This document shows, one piece after another, positions 1 to 8,764 of a stretch of DNA of 64,000 nt. A model generated the notes under the pieces. That model saw only the letters and a list, made by a program, of their open reading frames with translations, was not told where the DNA came from and did no database searches. A program made the translations under genes and the position numbers. This DNA is from Aestuariibius violaceus (lineage in GTDB: Bacteria > Pseudomonadota > Alphaproteobacteria > Rhodobacterales > Rhodobacteraceae). The DNA lies in NCBI RefSeq assembly GCF_040779325.2, contig NZ_JBFONT020000001.1, forward strand, positions 1,302,001 to 1,366,000, read 5' to 3'. Each line of letters opens with the position of its first letter. Position 1 is the stretch's first letter.

Positions 1-44
1 CTAGACTGATTGGTCCAATAGCAGCTCTGGACCAATCGGTCTAG
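1..44. promoter_or_regulatory. Twin TetR-type operator (inverted repeat)
   Basis: Two 17-bp arms at 1-17 and 28-44 form an inverted repeat with one mismatch and a 10-bp spacer. Each arm is itself an imperfect 16-bp palindrome of the form TAGACTGATTGGTCCA with GAC/GTC half-sites, so the element reads as two operators 26 bp apart centre to centre. It ends 18 bp before the TetR start codon, which is the usual place for autoregulation. A divergent target gene may lie to the left, outside the window. Binding by the adjacent regulator is inferred. Confidence 0.7.
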
Positions 45-62
45 TCCTGCGATAAGCTTCCC

Positions 63-623
63 ATGTCCGAAGCGCTGTCGACCCGGGAGAGGCTGGTGAT
101 GAACGCCGCGCTGCTGTTCCAGCAGCGGGGGTATCACGGCGTGGGCGTGGCCGAGATCCTGGAGGCGTCGGGGGCGCCGAAGGGGTCGCTTTACCACCAT
201 TTTCCCAATGGAAAGGCGGACTTGGCCGTGGCGGCGGCGGAGTGGGCCTCGGCCGGGCTGTTGCAGATCATCGAGGATGCGTTCGCGCCCGCCGAGAGCT
301 TCGAGCAGGGGGCGACGACGCTGTGCTACAAGCTGGCCAAACTGTTCGATCTGTCGGATCACTGGCTGGGCTGTCCGATCTCGTCGACCCTGTTCGAGGG
401 GCCGTCGAACGACCGATTCCGGCGGGAATCGGCGCAGATTTTCGAGACCTGGATCGAGGCCGTGGCGGCCCATGGGCGGCGGTTGGGACTGCCTGCGGAC
501 GAGGCCGCGCGGCGGTCTGAGGCGGTCTGGATCGGGCTGCAGGGGGCGTGGACCTTGAGCCGGGCAAGACGGGGGTCGGATCCGCTCAGGCGGGTGCCGG
601 ATTTCGTCTTCGGGCGGGGATAG
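63..623 (+). CDS. TetR/AcrR family regulator, LmrA/YxaF-like
   Basis: A 186-residue one-component repressor. Residues about 8-55 form the TetR helix-turn-helix (RERLVMNAALLFQQRGYHG, then the recognition region ASGAPKGSLYHHFPNGK). The C-terminal half has the GCPISS segment seen in LmrA/YxaF-type ligand domains. The family represses efflux or detoxification genes and is released by a small hydrophobic ligand. The start is supported by its position just after a twin operator (1-44). The neighbour on the right (beta-lactamase) is over 300 bp away, so it is not clearly a target; a divergent gene left of the window is more likely. The ligand is unknown. Confidence 0.88.
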   Translation: MSEALSTRERLVMNAALLFQQRGYHGVGVAEILEASGAPKGSLYHHFPNGKADLAVAAAEWASAGLLQIIEDAFAPAESFEQGATTLCYKLAKLFDLSDHWLGCPISSTLFEGPSNDRFRRESAQIFETWIEAVAAHGRRLGLPADEAARRSEAVWIGLQGAWTLSRARRGSDPLRRVPDFVFGRG

Positions 624-934
624 CGGGGCGATCCGCCCAAGGGTCTGTTCTTGCGGAATAATCTCGGATTGTCGTGCCGGTATCCGGGCGGCATCTGGTC
701 GGCATCCGGTCGGAGGGGCCAAACCGGGAACAGGTTAACAGTATGGCCTGCGGAGCCCGTCCCGCATGGCGTTGTCCGATTAACAGGGGGAGCGGCGTGA
801 CGCTCACCGATAGGCGATGGCTTATGCGTCCGGGAGGCTTCGGCGGAAAGCGGCGCATGCCCGGAGCGGCCCTTGAGGGGGCGGATCGGACGCCGTAGCG
901 ATCGGCGCACAATACCGAACGAGCAGTGGACACC
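624..934. other. Intergenic region with no gene; contains an 11-bp repeat array
   Basis: About 310 bases between the TetR and beta-lactamase genes. No convincing reading frame is seen. The clear content is the tandem 11-bp array at 676-719, described separately. The remainder is presumed to hold the beta-lactamase promoter, which I could not place with confidence. Confidence 0.6.
676..719 (+). repeat. Four tandem 11-bp units, consensus GTCGGCATCCG
   Basis: Four consecutive 11-bp units start at 676, 687, 698 and 709: GCCGGTATCCG, GGCGGCATCTG, GTCGGCATCCG and GTCGGAGGGGC. The first three agree closely and the last keeps only the GTCGG core. The array lies about 216 bp before the beta-lactamase start. 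A second array of the same period and core is found at 17855-17898 before the LOV kinase. An 11-bp direct-repeat period places each unit on the same face of DNA, as in PhoB/OmpR-type operators; the function here is inferred. Confidence 0.7.
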
Positions 935-1786
935 ATGAGACACACAACCTTTGCCGCCGCGGTTCTGACCGCGGTGATGTCGACACTTTTGCCATCCGCC
1001 GGCGTCGCCTTCGACAGGGTGCTGGAGAGAGATGCCTTCGAAGGGGCGGTCGGGGACCGGCCTTTGAGCTTTCTGGCCTCCGATCTTGCGGATGGCAGCC
1101 GGTGCACGTTGAGCGGCAGCGATTTCGAGACGCGCCATGCGCCGTGGTCGACCTTCAAGATGCCAAACCTGCTGATCGCGCTCGAGACCGGGGCCGCGGA
1201 TGGATTGGGCGCTGCGCGGGACTGGGACCGGGAACGGCATCCGGCGCGCGATTGGTGGCCTGCTGGGTGGGCCAAGGATCATACGCTGGAGAGCGCGTTC
1301 CGCGTGTCGGCCGTCTGGTACTTTCGGGATCTTGCGCGCGATATCGGGACGGAGGCGTATCGCGCGAGGCTCGTGGATTGGGGCTACGGCAATGCCGGGG
1401 TTCCCGAGGGGGCGGACGATTTCTGGTTGGCCAACGGGTTGGAGATCTCCGTAGTCGAGCAGGTGAGGTTTCTGGAGCGTCTTTTGCAGGGGGAGCTTGG
1501 GGTCTCGGCACCGTCGGTCGCGGCGCTGGCCCAGGCCAGCCTGGAATGGGAGGGGGACGGCCTGTCGCTGCATGGGAAGACCGGTGGTGGGACGCTGGTG
1601 CCCGGCGATTTCTCCGCCGGGTTTGAGGGCTGGTATGTCGGCTGGGTTGCGAGAGAGGCCGGGGATCCGGCGGTTTTCGCGCTTTATACGCGGGCGGACA
1701 GCTTTGCGGAGATCCGGGTGTTTCGGAAGGAGATGGCGGTGACGTTGCTGGAGGCGTGCGGGTTGCTGCCGGAGGGGGCGGGGTGA
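935..1786 (+). CDS. Class D (OXA-type) beta-lactamase
   Basis: A 283-residue secreted serine beta-lactamase, or a close penicillin-binding homologue. It has a signal peptide (residues about 1-24, ending before AFDRV), the class D active-site tetrad STFK at 72-75, the SxV motif as SAV at 125-127, YGN at 151-153, an FW pair before the omega region near 163-164, and KTG at 214-216. All class D signature motifs are present, so activity is expected in the periplasm; the substrate range cannot be read from sequence. The ATG at 935 is preferred to the in-frame GTG at 926 because it begins the signal peptide directly. The gene stands alone and no mobile element is adjacent. Confidence 0.9.
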   Translation: MRHTTFAAAVLTAVMSTLLPSAGVAFDRVLERDAFEGAVGDRPLSFLASDLADGSRCTLSGSDFETRHAPWSTFKMPNLLIALETGAADGLGAARDWDRERHPARDWWPAGWAKDHTLESAFRVSAVWYFRDLARDIGTEAYRARLVDWGYGNAGVPEGADDFWLANGLEISVVEQVRFLERLLQGELGVSAPSVAALAQASLEWEGDGLSLHGKTGGGTLVPGDFSAGFEGWYVGWVAREAGDPAVFALYTRADSFAEIRVFRKEMAVTLLEACGLLPEGAG

Positions 1787-1872
1787 GTGTGAAGGCTCGC
1801 CGATCCGAGGGCGTGGTGGGGGAAATCAGTCATCCTACGCTTGTTGGATCGGGGCGCTTAGCTTTGAGCTTT

Positions 1873-2017
1873 GGCCCGGCGGCACCGCCGGGCCGCGCCC
1901 GACCCTCCCCCGGGAGGGCGCTCGGTGATGTCGGTCGCAGCTCGAACGGCGTGGATGCTTTGAAGTGAATGCGTTGACGATATCGTTCGAGCGCCCACCC
2001 AGGGTCGGGCGCGGCCC
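1873..2017. repeat. Nested palindromic intergenic element (about 145 bp)
   Basis: Lies between the convergent beta-lactamase and yejF genes. It holds a hairpin with 10-bp arms (1873-1882/1885-1894), a perfect 17-bp inverted repeat (1890-1906/2001-2017, GGGCCGCGCCCGACCCT), a second 9-bp pair GGGCGCTCG (1916-1924/1988-1996) and an inner pair GCTCGAACG (1940-1948/1984-1992). The pairs nest around one centre, so the whole unit can fold as one long stem. It resembles a dispersed non-coding palindromic repeat and may also act as a bidirectional terminator. Confidence 0.7.
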
Positions 2018-2051
2018 TCAATTCTTCGCGGGAGGTATGTTAACCGGGGAT

Positions 2052-2070
2052 GGTGGGGTGAAACCCCACC
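2052..2070. terminator. REP-like hairpin at the 3' end of the yej operon
   Basis: GGTGGGGT and ACCCCACC form a perfect 8-bp stem with a 3-nt GAA loop, directly next to the yejF stop codon. There is no clean T-tract. The form GGTGGG...CCCACCCTA recurs at 36136-36159, so this is probably a short dispersed repeat that doubles as a terminator or mRNA end stabiliser. Confidence 0.5.
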
Positions 2071-3675
2071 CTACTCGGCCGCGCGGATTTCGGCATCGAA
2101 GGCGGCGGCCATGAGGGCGCGGGTGTAGTCGGTCTGGGGGGCGTCGAAGATCTGTTCGGCGGGGCCGGCTTCGACCACGTCGCCTTGCTTCATCACCATC
2201 ACCTTGTGGGACAGCGCGCGGACGACCTTGAGGTCGTGGCTGATGAAGAGGTAGGCGAGGCCGTGGCGGCGCTGGAGGCTGCGCAGAAGCTCTACGATCT
2301 GGACCTGGACGGTCATGTCGAGGGCCGAGGTCGGCTCGTCCAGGACGACGAGGCGGGGGCGCAGGATCATGGCGCGGGCGATCGCGATGCGCTGGCGCTG
2401 GCCGCCGGAAAACTCGTGCGGGTAGCGGTCCATCGTCATGGGGTCGAGGCCGGTCTCTGCCATGATCTCGGCCACCATTTCGCGTTTGTCGCGGCCCGGT
2501 TCGGTGCCATGGACGCCAAGCCCCTCGGCGATGATCTGTTCGACCGTCATCCGGGGGCTGAGCGAGCCGTAGGGATCCTGGAAGACGATCTGCGTGTCCT
2601 TGCGCAGGGGGCGCATCTGGCGGGCCCGGAGGTTCTGGATGTCGCGCCCGAGGAAGACGATGCGGCCCTTCGACTGGATCAGCCGCATGATGGCCAGCGC
2701 GAGCGTCGTCTTGCCCGAGCCGCTTTCGCCGACGATGCCGACGGTTTCGCCTTCGCGGACCGAGAGCGTGGCGTCGTTGACGGCCTTCACATGGCCGACG
2801 GTGCGCTTGAGCAGGCCCTTCTGGATCGGGAACCAGATGCGGAGGTTTTCGGTCTCGGCGATGGTCTCGGCCCCTGCGGGGACGGGATCGGGGAGGCCTG
2901 TCGCCTCGGCCGAGAGGAGTTTCCGGGTGTAGGGGTGTTTGGGCGCGCTGAAGATGTCGGCGGTGAGGCCCTGCTCGACGATCTCGCCATCCTTCATCAC
3001 GCAGACCCGGTCAGCGATTTTGCGGACGATCGTCAGGTCGTGGGTGATGAAGAGAAGCGACATATCCTCCTGTTCCTTGAGGTCGGCGAGGAGGTCGAGG
3101 ATCTGGGCCTGGATGGTGACGTCGAGGGCGGTGGTGGGTTCGTCCGCGATCAGCAGGTCGGGGCCGTTGGCCAGCGCGATGGCGATCATCACGCGCTGGC
3201 GCTGCCCGCCGGAGAGCTGGTGGGGATAGGCGCCGAGGCGGGTTTCGGGGTCGCGGATGCCGACCTTGGTGAGCAATTCGATGACACGGGCGCGGACCTT
3301 GTCGCCGCGCAGGCCCTGGTGCAGCTCGATCGACTCGCGGAGCTGCTTTTCGAGGGTGTGGAGCGGGTTGAGGGACGTCATCGGCTCTTGGAAAATGAAG
3401 CTGATGTCGTTGCCGCGGACCCGGCGGAGATCGTTTTCGGAGGCGCCGATCATCTCCTTTCCGGCATAGGTGACGGAGCCCTCGAGCCGGGCACTGTCGC
3501 CGAGGAGCTGGACGGTGGAGAGCGCGGTGACGGATTTGCCGGAGCCGGATTCGCCGACGATCGCGACGGTTTCGCCCTTGTCGACGTGGAAGGACACGCC
3601 GCGGACGGCATGGGTGGTCTTGCCGTCCTGGCGGAAGGAGATGCGCAGGTCGCGGACATCGAGGAGGCGGCTCAT
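2071..3675 (-). CDS. yejF: Peptide ABC transporter ATP-binding protein YejF (fused twin ATPase)
   Basis: A 534-residue protein with two complete ABC nucleotide-binding domains in tandem. Each has a Walker A GESGSGKS/T, a signature LSGGQRQR or FSGGQRQR and a Walker B ending in DEPT(T/S)ALD, and each is followed by an oligopeptide/dipeptide-type C-terminal region. It supplies energy to the YejABEF-type importer on the cytoplasmic face. The start chosen is the ATG of MSRLLDVRDL, whose first bases overlap the yejE stop (ATGA); the reading frame extends upstream but runs through yejE coding sequence. It is the last gene of a four-gene operon. Confidence 0.95.
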   Translation of the reverse strand: MSRLLDVRDLRISFRQDGKTTHAVRGVSFHVDKGETVAIVGESGSGKSVTALSTVQLLGDSARLEGSVTYAGKEMIGASENDLRRVRGNDISFIFQEPMTSLNPLHTLEKQLRESIELHQGLRGDKVRARVIELLTKVGIRDPETRLGAYPHQLSGGQRQRVMIAIALANGPDLLIADEPTTALDVTIQAQILDLLADLKEQEDMSLLFITHDLTIVRKIADRVCVMKDGEIVEQGLTADIFSAPKHPYTRKLLSAEATGLPDPVPAGAETIAETENLRIWFPIQKGLLKRTVGHVKAVNDATLSVREGETVGIVGESGSGKTTLALAIMRLIQSKGRIVFLGRDIQNLRARQMRPLRKDTQIVFQDPYGSLSPRMTVEQIIAEGLGVHGTEPGRDKREMVAEIMAETGLDPMTMDRYPHEFSGGQRQRIAIARAMILRPRLVVLDEPTSALDMTVQVQIVELLRSLQRRHGLAYLFISHDLKVVRALSHKVMVMKQGDVVEAGPAEQIFDAPQTDYTRALMAAAFDAEIRAAE

Positions 3676-4928
3676 GTGCGGGCGGCCTCCGGCGTGGCGG
3701 CGGGCGCGGTGTCTTCCTCTGGCGAGCCCTCGCCGGTGAAGGTCTTGCGCGGGTCGAACGCGTCGCGGACCCCTTCGAAGATGAAGACGAGCAGCGACAG
3801 CATGATCGCGAAGGTGAAGAAGGCGGTGAAGCCGAGCCACGGCGCCTGGAGGTTCTGCTTGGCCTGAAGGGTCATCTCGCCCAGCGAGGGGGCGGAGGAG
3901 GGCAGGCCGAAGCCCAGGAAGTCGAGCGTGGCGAGCGCGCCGATGGCGCCGGTGATGATGAAGGGCAGGAGCGTGAGCGTCGCCACCATCGCGTTGGGCA
4001 GGATGTGGCGGAACATGATCGTGCGGTCCGACACGCCGAGCGCCTTGGCCGCGCGGACATATTCGAAGTTCCGGGCGCGCAGGAATTCCGCCCGCACGAC
4101 GCCGACAAGAGCCATCCAGCCGAAGATCACGCTGAGCGCGACGAGGAGCCAGAAACTTCGCCCCAGGATCGCGAACATGATGATGATGACGTAGAGGTTG
4201 GGGACGCCATTCCAGATTTCGATGAAGCGCTGGAAGAGGAGGTCGGTCCAGCCGCCAAAATAGCCCTGGATCGCACCTGCGGCGATCCCGATGATCGAGG
4301 CGCATGTGGTGACAATCAGGGTAAAGAGGATCGACAGCCGGAAGCCGTAGATCACGCGCGCCAGCACGTCGCGCTTGGTGTCGTCGGTGCCAAGCCAGTT
4401 CTGGTCGTCGGGCGGGGAGGGGGCGACGCCGGGGATGTCGACGATGGTGTCGTAGGCGTAGGGGATCAGCGGCCAGATCATCCAGCCTTTGTGGAACTCC
4501 GGATCCTCGATCATGTCGAGGCGCGCCTGCTGGATCAGCTCAATGGGGGTGTCGAAACAGTCGATCAGGCCGCCGGTTTCGATCAGGCACTGCACCTCGA
4601 CATCGGAATAGACCGCCTCGGTCGGGAAGTCGCCGCCGAAGCTTTGTTCGGAATAGAAGCTGAAGACGGGCATCCGAAGCTCGCCGCGGTAGCTGACGAG
4701 GATCGGTTTGTCGTTGGCGATGAACTCGGCAAACAGGCTGAGCGTGAACAGGATCATGAAGATGATCAGGGACCAGAAGGCGCGGCGATTGCGGCGGAAG
4801 TTGCGCCAGCGGCGTTTGTTGAGCGGCGAGAGGAACGTACGGGGCCGTTCGGGTGCGGCGGGCACCGGCTGAGCGGGCGCGGCCGGGTCCCCATAGCGCT
4901 CGGGCGGGATGTCTGGCTGGACACTCAT
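3672..4928 (-). CDS. yejE: Peptide ABC transporter permease YejE
   Basis: A 418-residue inner-membrane permease. An N-terminal segment with a first membrane helix (near RRAFWSLIIFMILFTLSLFA) is followed by a periplasmic insert of about 120 residues and then a binding-protein-dependent transport domain with about five helices and the EAA loop (YVRAAKALGVSDRTIMFRHILPNA). It pairs with YejB to form the channel. The long periplasmic insert is typical of YejE/OppC-type permeases. The start overlaps the yejB stop by 4 bp and the stop overlaps the yejF start by 4 bp, so translation is probably coupled along the operon. Confidence 0.95.
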   Translation of the reverse strand: MSVQPDIPPERYGDPAAPAQPVPAAPERPRTFLSPLNKRRWRNFRRNRRAFWSLIIFMILFTLSLFAEFIANDKPILVSYRGELRMPVFSFYSEQSFGGDFPTEAVYSDVEVQCLIETGGLIDCFDTPIELIQQARLDMIEDPEFHKGWMIWPLIPYAYDTIVDIPGVAPSPPDDQNWLGTDDTKRDVLARVIYGFRLSILFTLIVTTCASIIGIAAGAIQGYFGGWTDLLFQRFIEIWNGVPNLYVIIIMFAILGRSFWLLVALSVIFGWMALVGVVRAEFLRARNFEYVRAAKALGVSDRTIMFRHILPNAMVATLTLLPFIITGAIGALATLDFLGFGLPSSAPSLGEMTLQAKQNLQAPWLGFTAFFTFAIMLSLLVFIFEGVRDAFDPRKTFTGEGSPEEDTAPAATPEAART

Positions 4929-6001
4929 GCGCGGGACTCGAAATCGATGCGGGGATCGACGAGGACATACATCAGGTCCGAGATGATGCCCACGACAAGG
5001 CCGATGAGACCGAAGATGAAGAGCGTGCCGAAGACCACCGGGTAGTCGCGGGCGACGGCAGCCTCGTAGCCGAGGCGTCCGAGGCCATCCAGGGAGAAGA
5101 GCACCTCGATGATCAGCGCGCCGGTGAAGAAGACGCCGATGAAGACGGCCGGGAAGCTCGCGATGATGATCAGCATCGCGTTGCGGAAGACGTGGCCGTA
5201 GAGGACGCGGCTTTCGCTGACGCCCTTGGCCCGGGCGGTGATGACGTATTGCTTGCGGATCTCGTCGAGGAAGGAGTTCTTGGTCAGCAGCGTCAGCGTG
5301 GCAAAGCTGGAGATCGTCAGCGCGATGGTCGGCAGGGTGATGTGCCAGAAATAGTCGGCGATCTTGCCGAAGAGGCTGAGCGTTTCCCAATCGTCGGAGG
5401 TCAGCCCGCGCAGCGGGAAGATCCGGAGATACGAGCCGCCCGCGAAGAGGACGATGAGCAGGATCGCGAAGAGGAAGCCGGGGATGGCGTAACCCACGAT
5501 GATCGCGCCCGAGGTCCAGGTGTCGAAGGGCGAGCCGTCCTTGACCGCCTTGCGGATGCCCAAGGGGATCGAGATGAGATAGGCGATCAGCGTCGACCAG
5601 AGGCCGAGCGAGATCGAGACGGGCAGCTTTTCGATGACGAGGTCGACGACGGAGATGGAGCGGAAATAGCTCTCTCCGAAATCGAAGCGCATGTAGTTCC
5701 AGACCATCTCGAGGAAGCGCTGGACGGGCGGCTTGTCGAAGCCGAATTCGCGTTCGAGTTCCTCGATGAAGTCGGCGGGAAGGCCGCGGGCGCCGGCGTA
5801 GCCGCTGTCATTGCCGCCCTGGTTCTCAAAATCGACGCTGCCGGTGATGCCGCCGAGGACATCGCCGCCGCCTTCCATCTGGGCGATGATCTGTTCGATG
5901 GGGCCGCCCGGTACGAACTGGATCAGGGCGAAATTGATCAGGAGAATGCCAAGCAGCGTCGGGATGACGAGCAGCAGACGCCTGAGGATATAGGCGCCCA
6001 T
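4925..6001 (-). CDS. yejB: Peptide ABC transporter permease YejB
   Basis: A 358-residue inner-membrane permease of the DppB/OppB type. It starts with the usual helix (YILRRLLLVIPTLLGILLIN), has a periplasmic insert of about 100 residues, then a five-helix transport domain with an EAA motif (YVITARAKGVSESRVLYGHVFRNA). In the YejABEF system of enterobacteria this unit, with YejE, imports peptides such as microcin C and others of similar size; the substrate here is inferred from homology. The start codon shares one base with the yejA stop (TGATG). Confidence 0.95.
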   Translation of the reverse strand: MGAYILRRLLLVIPTLLGILLINFALIQFVPGGPIEQIIAQMEGGGDVLGGITGSVDFENQGGNDSGYAGARGLPADFIEELEREFGFDKPPVQRFLEMVWNYMRFDFGESYFRSISVVDLVIEKLPVSISLGLWSTLIAYLISIPLGIRKAVKDGSPFDTWTSGAIIVGYAIPGFLFAILLIVLFAGGSYLRIFPLRGLTSDDWETLSLFGKIADYFWHITLPTIALTISSFATLTLLTKNSFLDEIRKQYVITARAKGVSESRVLYGHVFRNAMLIIIASFPAVFIGVFFTGALIIEVLFSLDGLGRLGYEAAVARDYPVVFGTLFIFGLIGLVVGIISDLMYVLVDPRIDFESRA

Positions 6002-7938
6002 CAGCGGATCGCGCCCGCCTCGCGCAGGCGTTCCGCAGCTTCGGCATCATACCACCAGAAATCGAGCGTTCCGAGGGCAAGGGGCGGCAGGGGGTCGGGA
6101 TGGTCGTACATGTCCCAGTAGGCGACCCAGAATTCCTGATCTTCCCATTGCGGGATCCAGAAGCCGTGGGCGCGCAGGACGCGGTCGAGGGCGCGGACAT
6201 GGGTCTGCAGCCCGTCAAGGGTATCGGCCGCGATGACGGCGTCGATCAAACGGTCGATCGCGGGGTCGGCGAGCGCCATCAGGTTGCGCGAGCTGTCCTC
6301 TGCCGTGGAGCTGTCGAACCATTGCATCAGGCCGAGCCCCGGTTCGAACCCCTGGCCGAGAAGCTGGTTCGTCAGGTCCCAATCGCCCGAGCGACGGCGT
6401 TCGACGTATTGCGCGGTGTCGATCCGTTCGAGCTTGGCGTCGATGCCGACGCGGCGGAGGTTTTCGACATAGGGCGTCACGACGCGGTCGTAGATCGGAT
6501 TGAACTGGATGATGACGAGTTCCAGCCGTTCGCCCGCCTCGTTGCGGAGGATGCCGTCGTTGCCCGCGGTCCATCCGGCCTCCTGCAGGAGCCGGGTGGC
6601 TTCACGCAGGGTGCGGCGGGAGGGGTCGTTGGAGGAGGCCTCGTTGACCGGCGGCAGGACGGCAGGGTCGGTCAGGATCGAGGCATCGAGCAGCCCGTCC
6701 TCGACAAGTGGTTCCAGGACGGCGCGTTCCTCGTCCGACGGTTCGCCGACGGCGGCGAGGTCGGAATTGCCCCAGAAGGAATAGGGGCGCTCGTAGAGGC
6801 TGTAGAACAGGGTCTCGTTCGACCATTCGAAATTGAACAGCATCCGGACGGCATCGCGGGTCCGGGGATCCTGCCATTTCTCGCGCCGCAGGTTGAAGAC
6901 GAAGCCGAGGCCGTTGCTGATCGTGCCGTCGGGCAAAGACTCGACGTTCACATAGCCTTGTTCGACCGCTGGGAAATCGTAGGAGGTTGCCCATTCGCGG
7001 GGATCTGTTTCGATCCGGTAGGTGTATTCGCCTGCCGTGAAAGCCTGGAAGGCAGCGCCTGCATCGGCGAAATACTCGATGCGGACGCGGTCGAAGTTAT
7101 TTCGGCCCTGGTTGATCGGAAGGTCCGCGCCCCACCAGTCGGGGTTCTTCGTGTAGACAATGCTGCGGCCCATATCGACATCGCCGACGATATAGGGACC
7201 GGTGCCCAGGAAGGGGACGGGCGTGCTTTCATCGAGGCGCGCCTCGTTTTCTTCAAACCACGCTTGCGAGAACGGGTTCCAGATCGCGACGAGGCCCATA
7301 CGGTCGCGTTTGGGGGCGGCTTCGTTGAACTCGAACCGGATCTGGTTTGGTCCAACGATCTCGATGCTTTCGAAGAAGCCGTCGATCACATTGCGGAACT
7401 CGGCGATGCCCTGTTCGAGAAAGAGGTCGATGGTGAACTTCATGTCCTCGACCGTCATCGGCGTGCCGTCAGCAAAGGTCACGTCATCGCGCAAGGTCAC
7501 GACGACCCAGTCGAGGCTTTCCGGATATTCGACAGTGGTGCAGAGATAGCAATAAAGGCCGTATGGGTCATCGGCCGCACTGATCATCATGTCTTCGTAG
7601 AGAAGACCGGTCTGCGCAACGGGCACGCCCTTGCGGGTATATAGGTTGAAGCTGTCGAAGTTGCCTTGGGCCCAGAGGCTGATTTCGCCGCCCTTGGGCG
7701 CGTCGAGGTTGACGTAGGAGAAGGGCTCGTCGGGGCCGTATTTCAGCTCTCCGAAATTGGTGTAGCCGTGGCTGACGGTGATGTTTTCATCGGCGCTGTG
7801 GCTTTCGCCGAAGACCTGGGTGCCGAGGAGGCCGAGGCCGATGACCAGTCCGCCCAGGGCGATGCCCGCCTGGCGCGTTTTGTCTTTCGCTTTGGAGATG
7901 GCGATCGCGCGGGCGGGGCGTCGGCGGGGATGTGTCAT
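6001..7938 (-). CDS. yejA: Peptide ABC transporter substrate-binding protein YejA
   Basis: A 645-residue periplasmic binding protein of the SBP_bac_5 (oligopeptide) family. A basic N-terminus (MTHPRRRPARAIA) precedes a hydrophobic segment (GIALGGLVIGLGLLGTQVFG) that serves as signal sequence. The mature part opens with the YejA-like sequence HGYTNFGELKYGPDEPFSYV and carries GGEISLW and the family's conserved Trp and Asp features. It captures peptides and delivers them to YejBE. It is the first gene of the operon; the promoter should lie in the 185-bp gap before the cytochrome c gene, which is transcribed in the same direction. Confidence 0.93.
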   Translation of the reverse strand: MTHPRRRPARAIAISKAKDKTRQAGIALGGLVIGLGLLGTQVFGESHSADENITVSHGYTNFGELKYGPDEPFSYVNLDAPKGGEISLWAQGNFDSFNLYTRKGVPVAQTGLLYEDMMISAADDPYGLYCYLCTTVEYPESLDWVVVTLRDDVTFADGTPMTVEDMKFTIDLFLEQGIAEFRNVIDGFFESIEIVGPNQIRFEFNEAAPKRDRMGLVAIWNPFSQAWFEENEARLDESTPVPFLGTGPYIVGDVDMGRSIVYTKNPDWWGADLPINQGRNNFDRVRIEYFADAGAAFQAFTAGEYTYRIETDPREWATSYDFPAVEQGYVNVESLPDGTISNGLGFVFNLRREKWQDPRTRDAVRMLFNFEWSNETLFYSLYERPYSFWGNSDLAAVGEPSDEERAVLEPLVEDGLLDASILTDPAVLPPVNEASSNDPSRRTLREATRLLQEAGWTAGNDGILRNEAGERLELVIIQFNPIYDRVVTPYVENLRRVGIDAKLERIDTAQYVERRRSGDWDLTNQLLGQGFEPGLGLMQWFDSSTAEDSSRNLMALADPAIDRLIDAVIAADTLDGLQTHVRALDRVLRAHGFWIPQWEDQEFWVAYWDMYDHPDPLPPLALGTLDFWWYDAEAAERLREAGAIR

Positions 7939-8122
7939 ATATGGGCACTCCGTCGGCTGAGGTCAGGACTTGACTTGGAAAATGTAGCTAAAGGGCCCGC
8001 CGTCCAATGATCAAGGCGAGAATGTGTGATCGGACGTGAGGGGAGGGCGGATGCGCGAAGATGTTATCCCCGGCGTGGCCGGGGATCGTCAGGTCCGAGA
8101 TTTCGGCCGAAAAAGGCGGCGA

Positions 8123-8638
8123 TCAGCTGCCGCCGATGGTTTCGAGATAGGCGATCAGGTCGGCGCGTTCCTGCGGGCGGGCAAGGCCGGCGAAGCCCAT
8201 CGACGTGCCCGGCGCCCAGCCGCGGGGATTTTCGAGGAAGCCGTCGAGGTTCTCGGGCGTCCAGACCTCGGCCACCTCGCTGAGTGCGCCGGAATAGCTG
8301 AAGCCGTCGACCGCGCCGATGTCGCGGTTCACCACCCCGTAGAGATGCGGGCCGGTGCCGTTGGCGCCGTCTTCCAGCATGTGGCAGGCGCGGCAGCGGC
8401 CGTAGACGCGTTCGCCCGCGGCGGGATCGGCGGAGGCGAAGATCTCCTCGAACGGGACGGCTTCTTCTTCGGGTTCGTCCTCGCCGCCTTCGACGGCGAT
8501 GGAATAGGCCTGTTCTTCATGCTCGTGATACCCGTAGGCGCCGTAGACGATCTGTGCGGTCCAGCTGCCCAGTAGGAACAGCAGGAAGGCGCCGCAAAAG
8601 CCGCCGACGATCTTGGTGAGGGTCATTGTGTCGAACAT
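8123..8638 (-). CDS. Membrane-anchored class I cytochrome c (cytochrome cy-like)
   Basis: A 171-residue c-type cytochrome held in the membrane by one uncleaved helix (residues about 8-30). An acidic linker (residues about 45-65, EDEPEEEA) leads to a heme domain with CRACH at 82-86 and a likely axial Met in GTSMGF. This anchor-linker-heme plan is that of cytochrome cy/CycM, which carries electrons from the bc1 complex to cbb3 or aa3 oxidase at the periplasmic face. The start at MFDTM is preferred; an upstream in-frame ATG would add 16 residues without a signal. It is divergent from pheA, with about 125 bp between. Confidence 0.9.
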   Translation of the reverse strand: MFDTMTLTKIVGGFCGAFLLFLLGSWTAQIVYGAYGYHEHEEQAYSIAVEGGEDEPEEEAVPFEEIFASADPAAGERVYGRCRACHMLEDGANGTGPHLYGVVNRDIGAVDGFSYSGALSEVAEVWTPENLDGFLENPRGWAPGTSMGFAGLARPQERADLIAYLETIGGS

Positions 8639-8764
8639 GTCGCGTTCCGTCCCGATCCGATTTCGCGGGCCATGTATCCGCTTCACCGCGCCGGTTGCAA
8701 GGTGCTAAGGCGCGACGAAACGCCCAAAAAAGGGCAGTGTTGCGCGCCGGGGGGAGCGTTTCGG

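Noticed and set aside
359..1573. Long minus-strand frame of 404 codons across the TetR and beta-lactamase genes
   Set aside because: It is antisense to two clear genes, is rich in Arg and Pro, and has no recognisable domain. High GC makes such shadows common.
2185..3867. 560-codon plus-strand frame opposite yejF
   Set aside because: Antisense to a gene with complete ABC motifs; composition (Asp/Glu/Val/Gly-rich) is that of a reverse-strand shadow.
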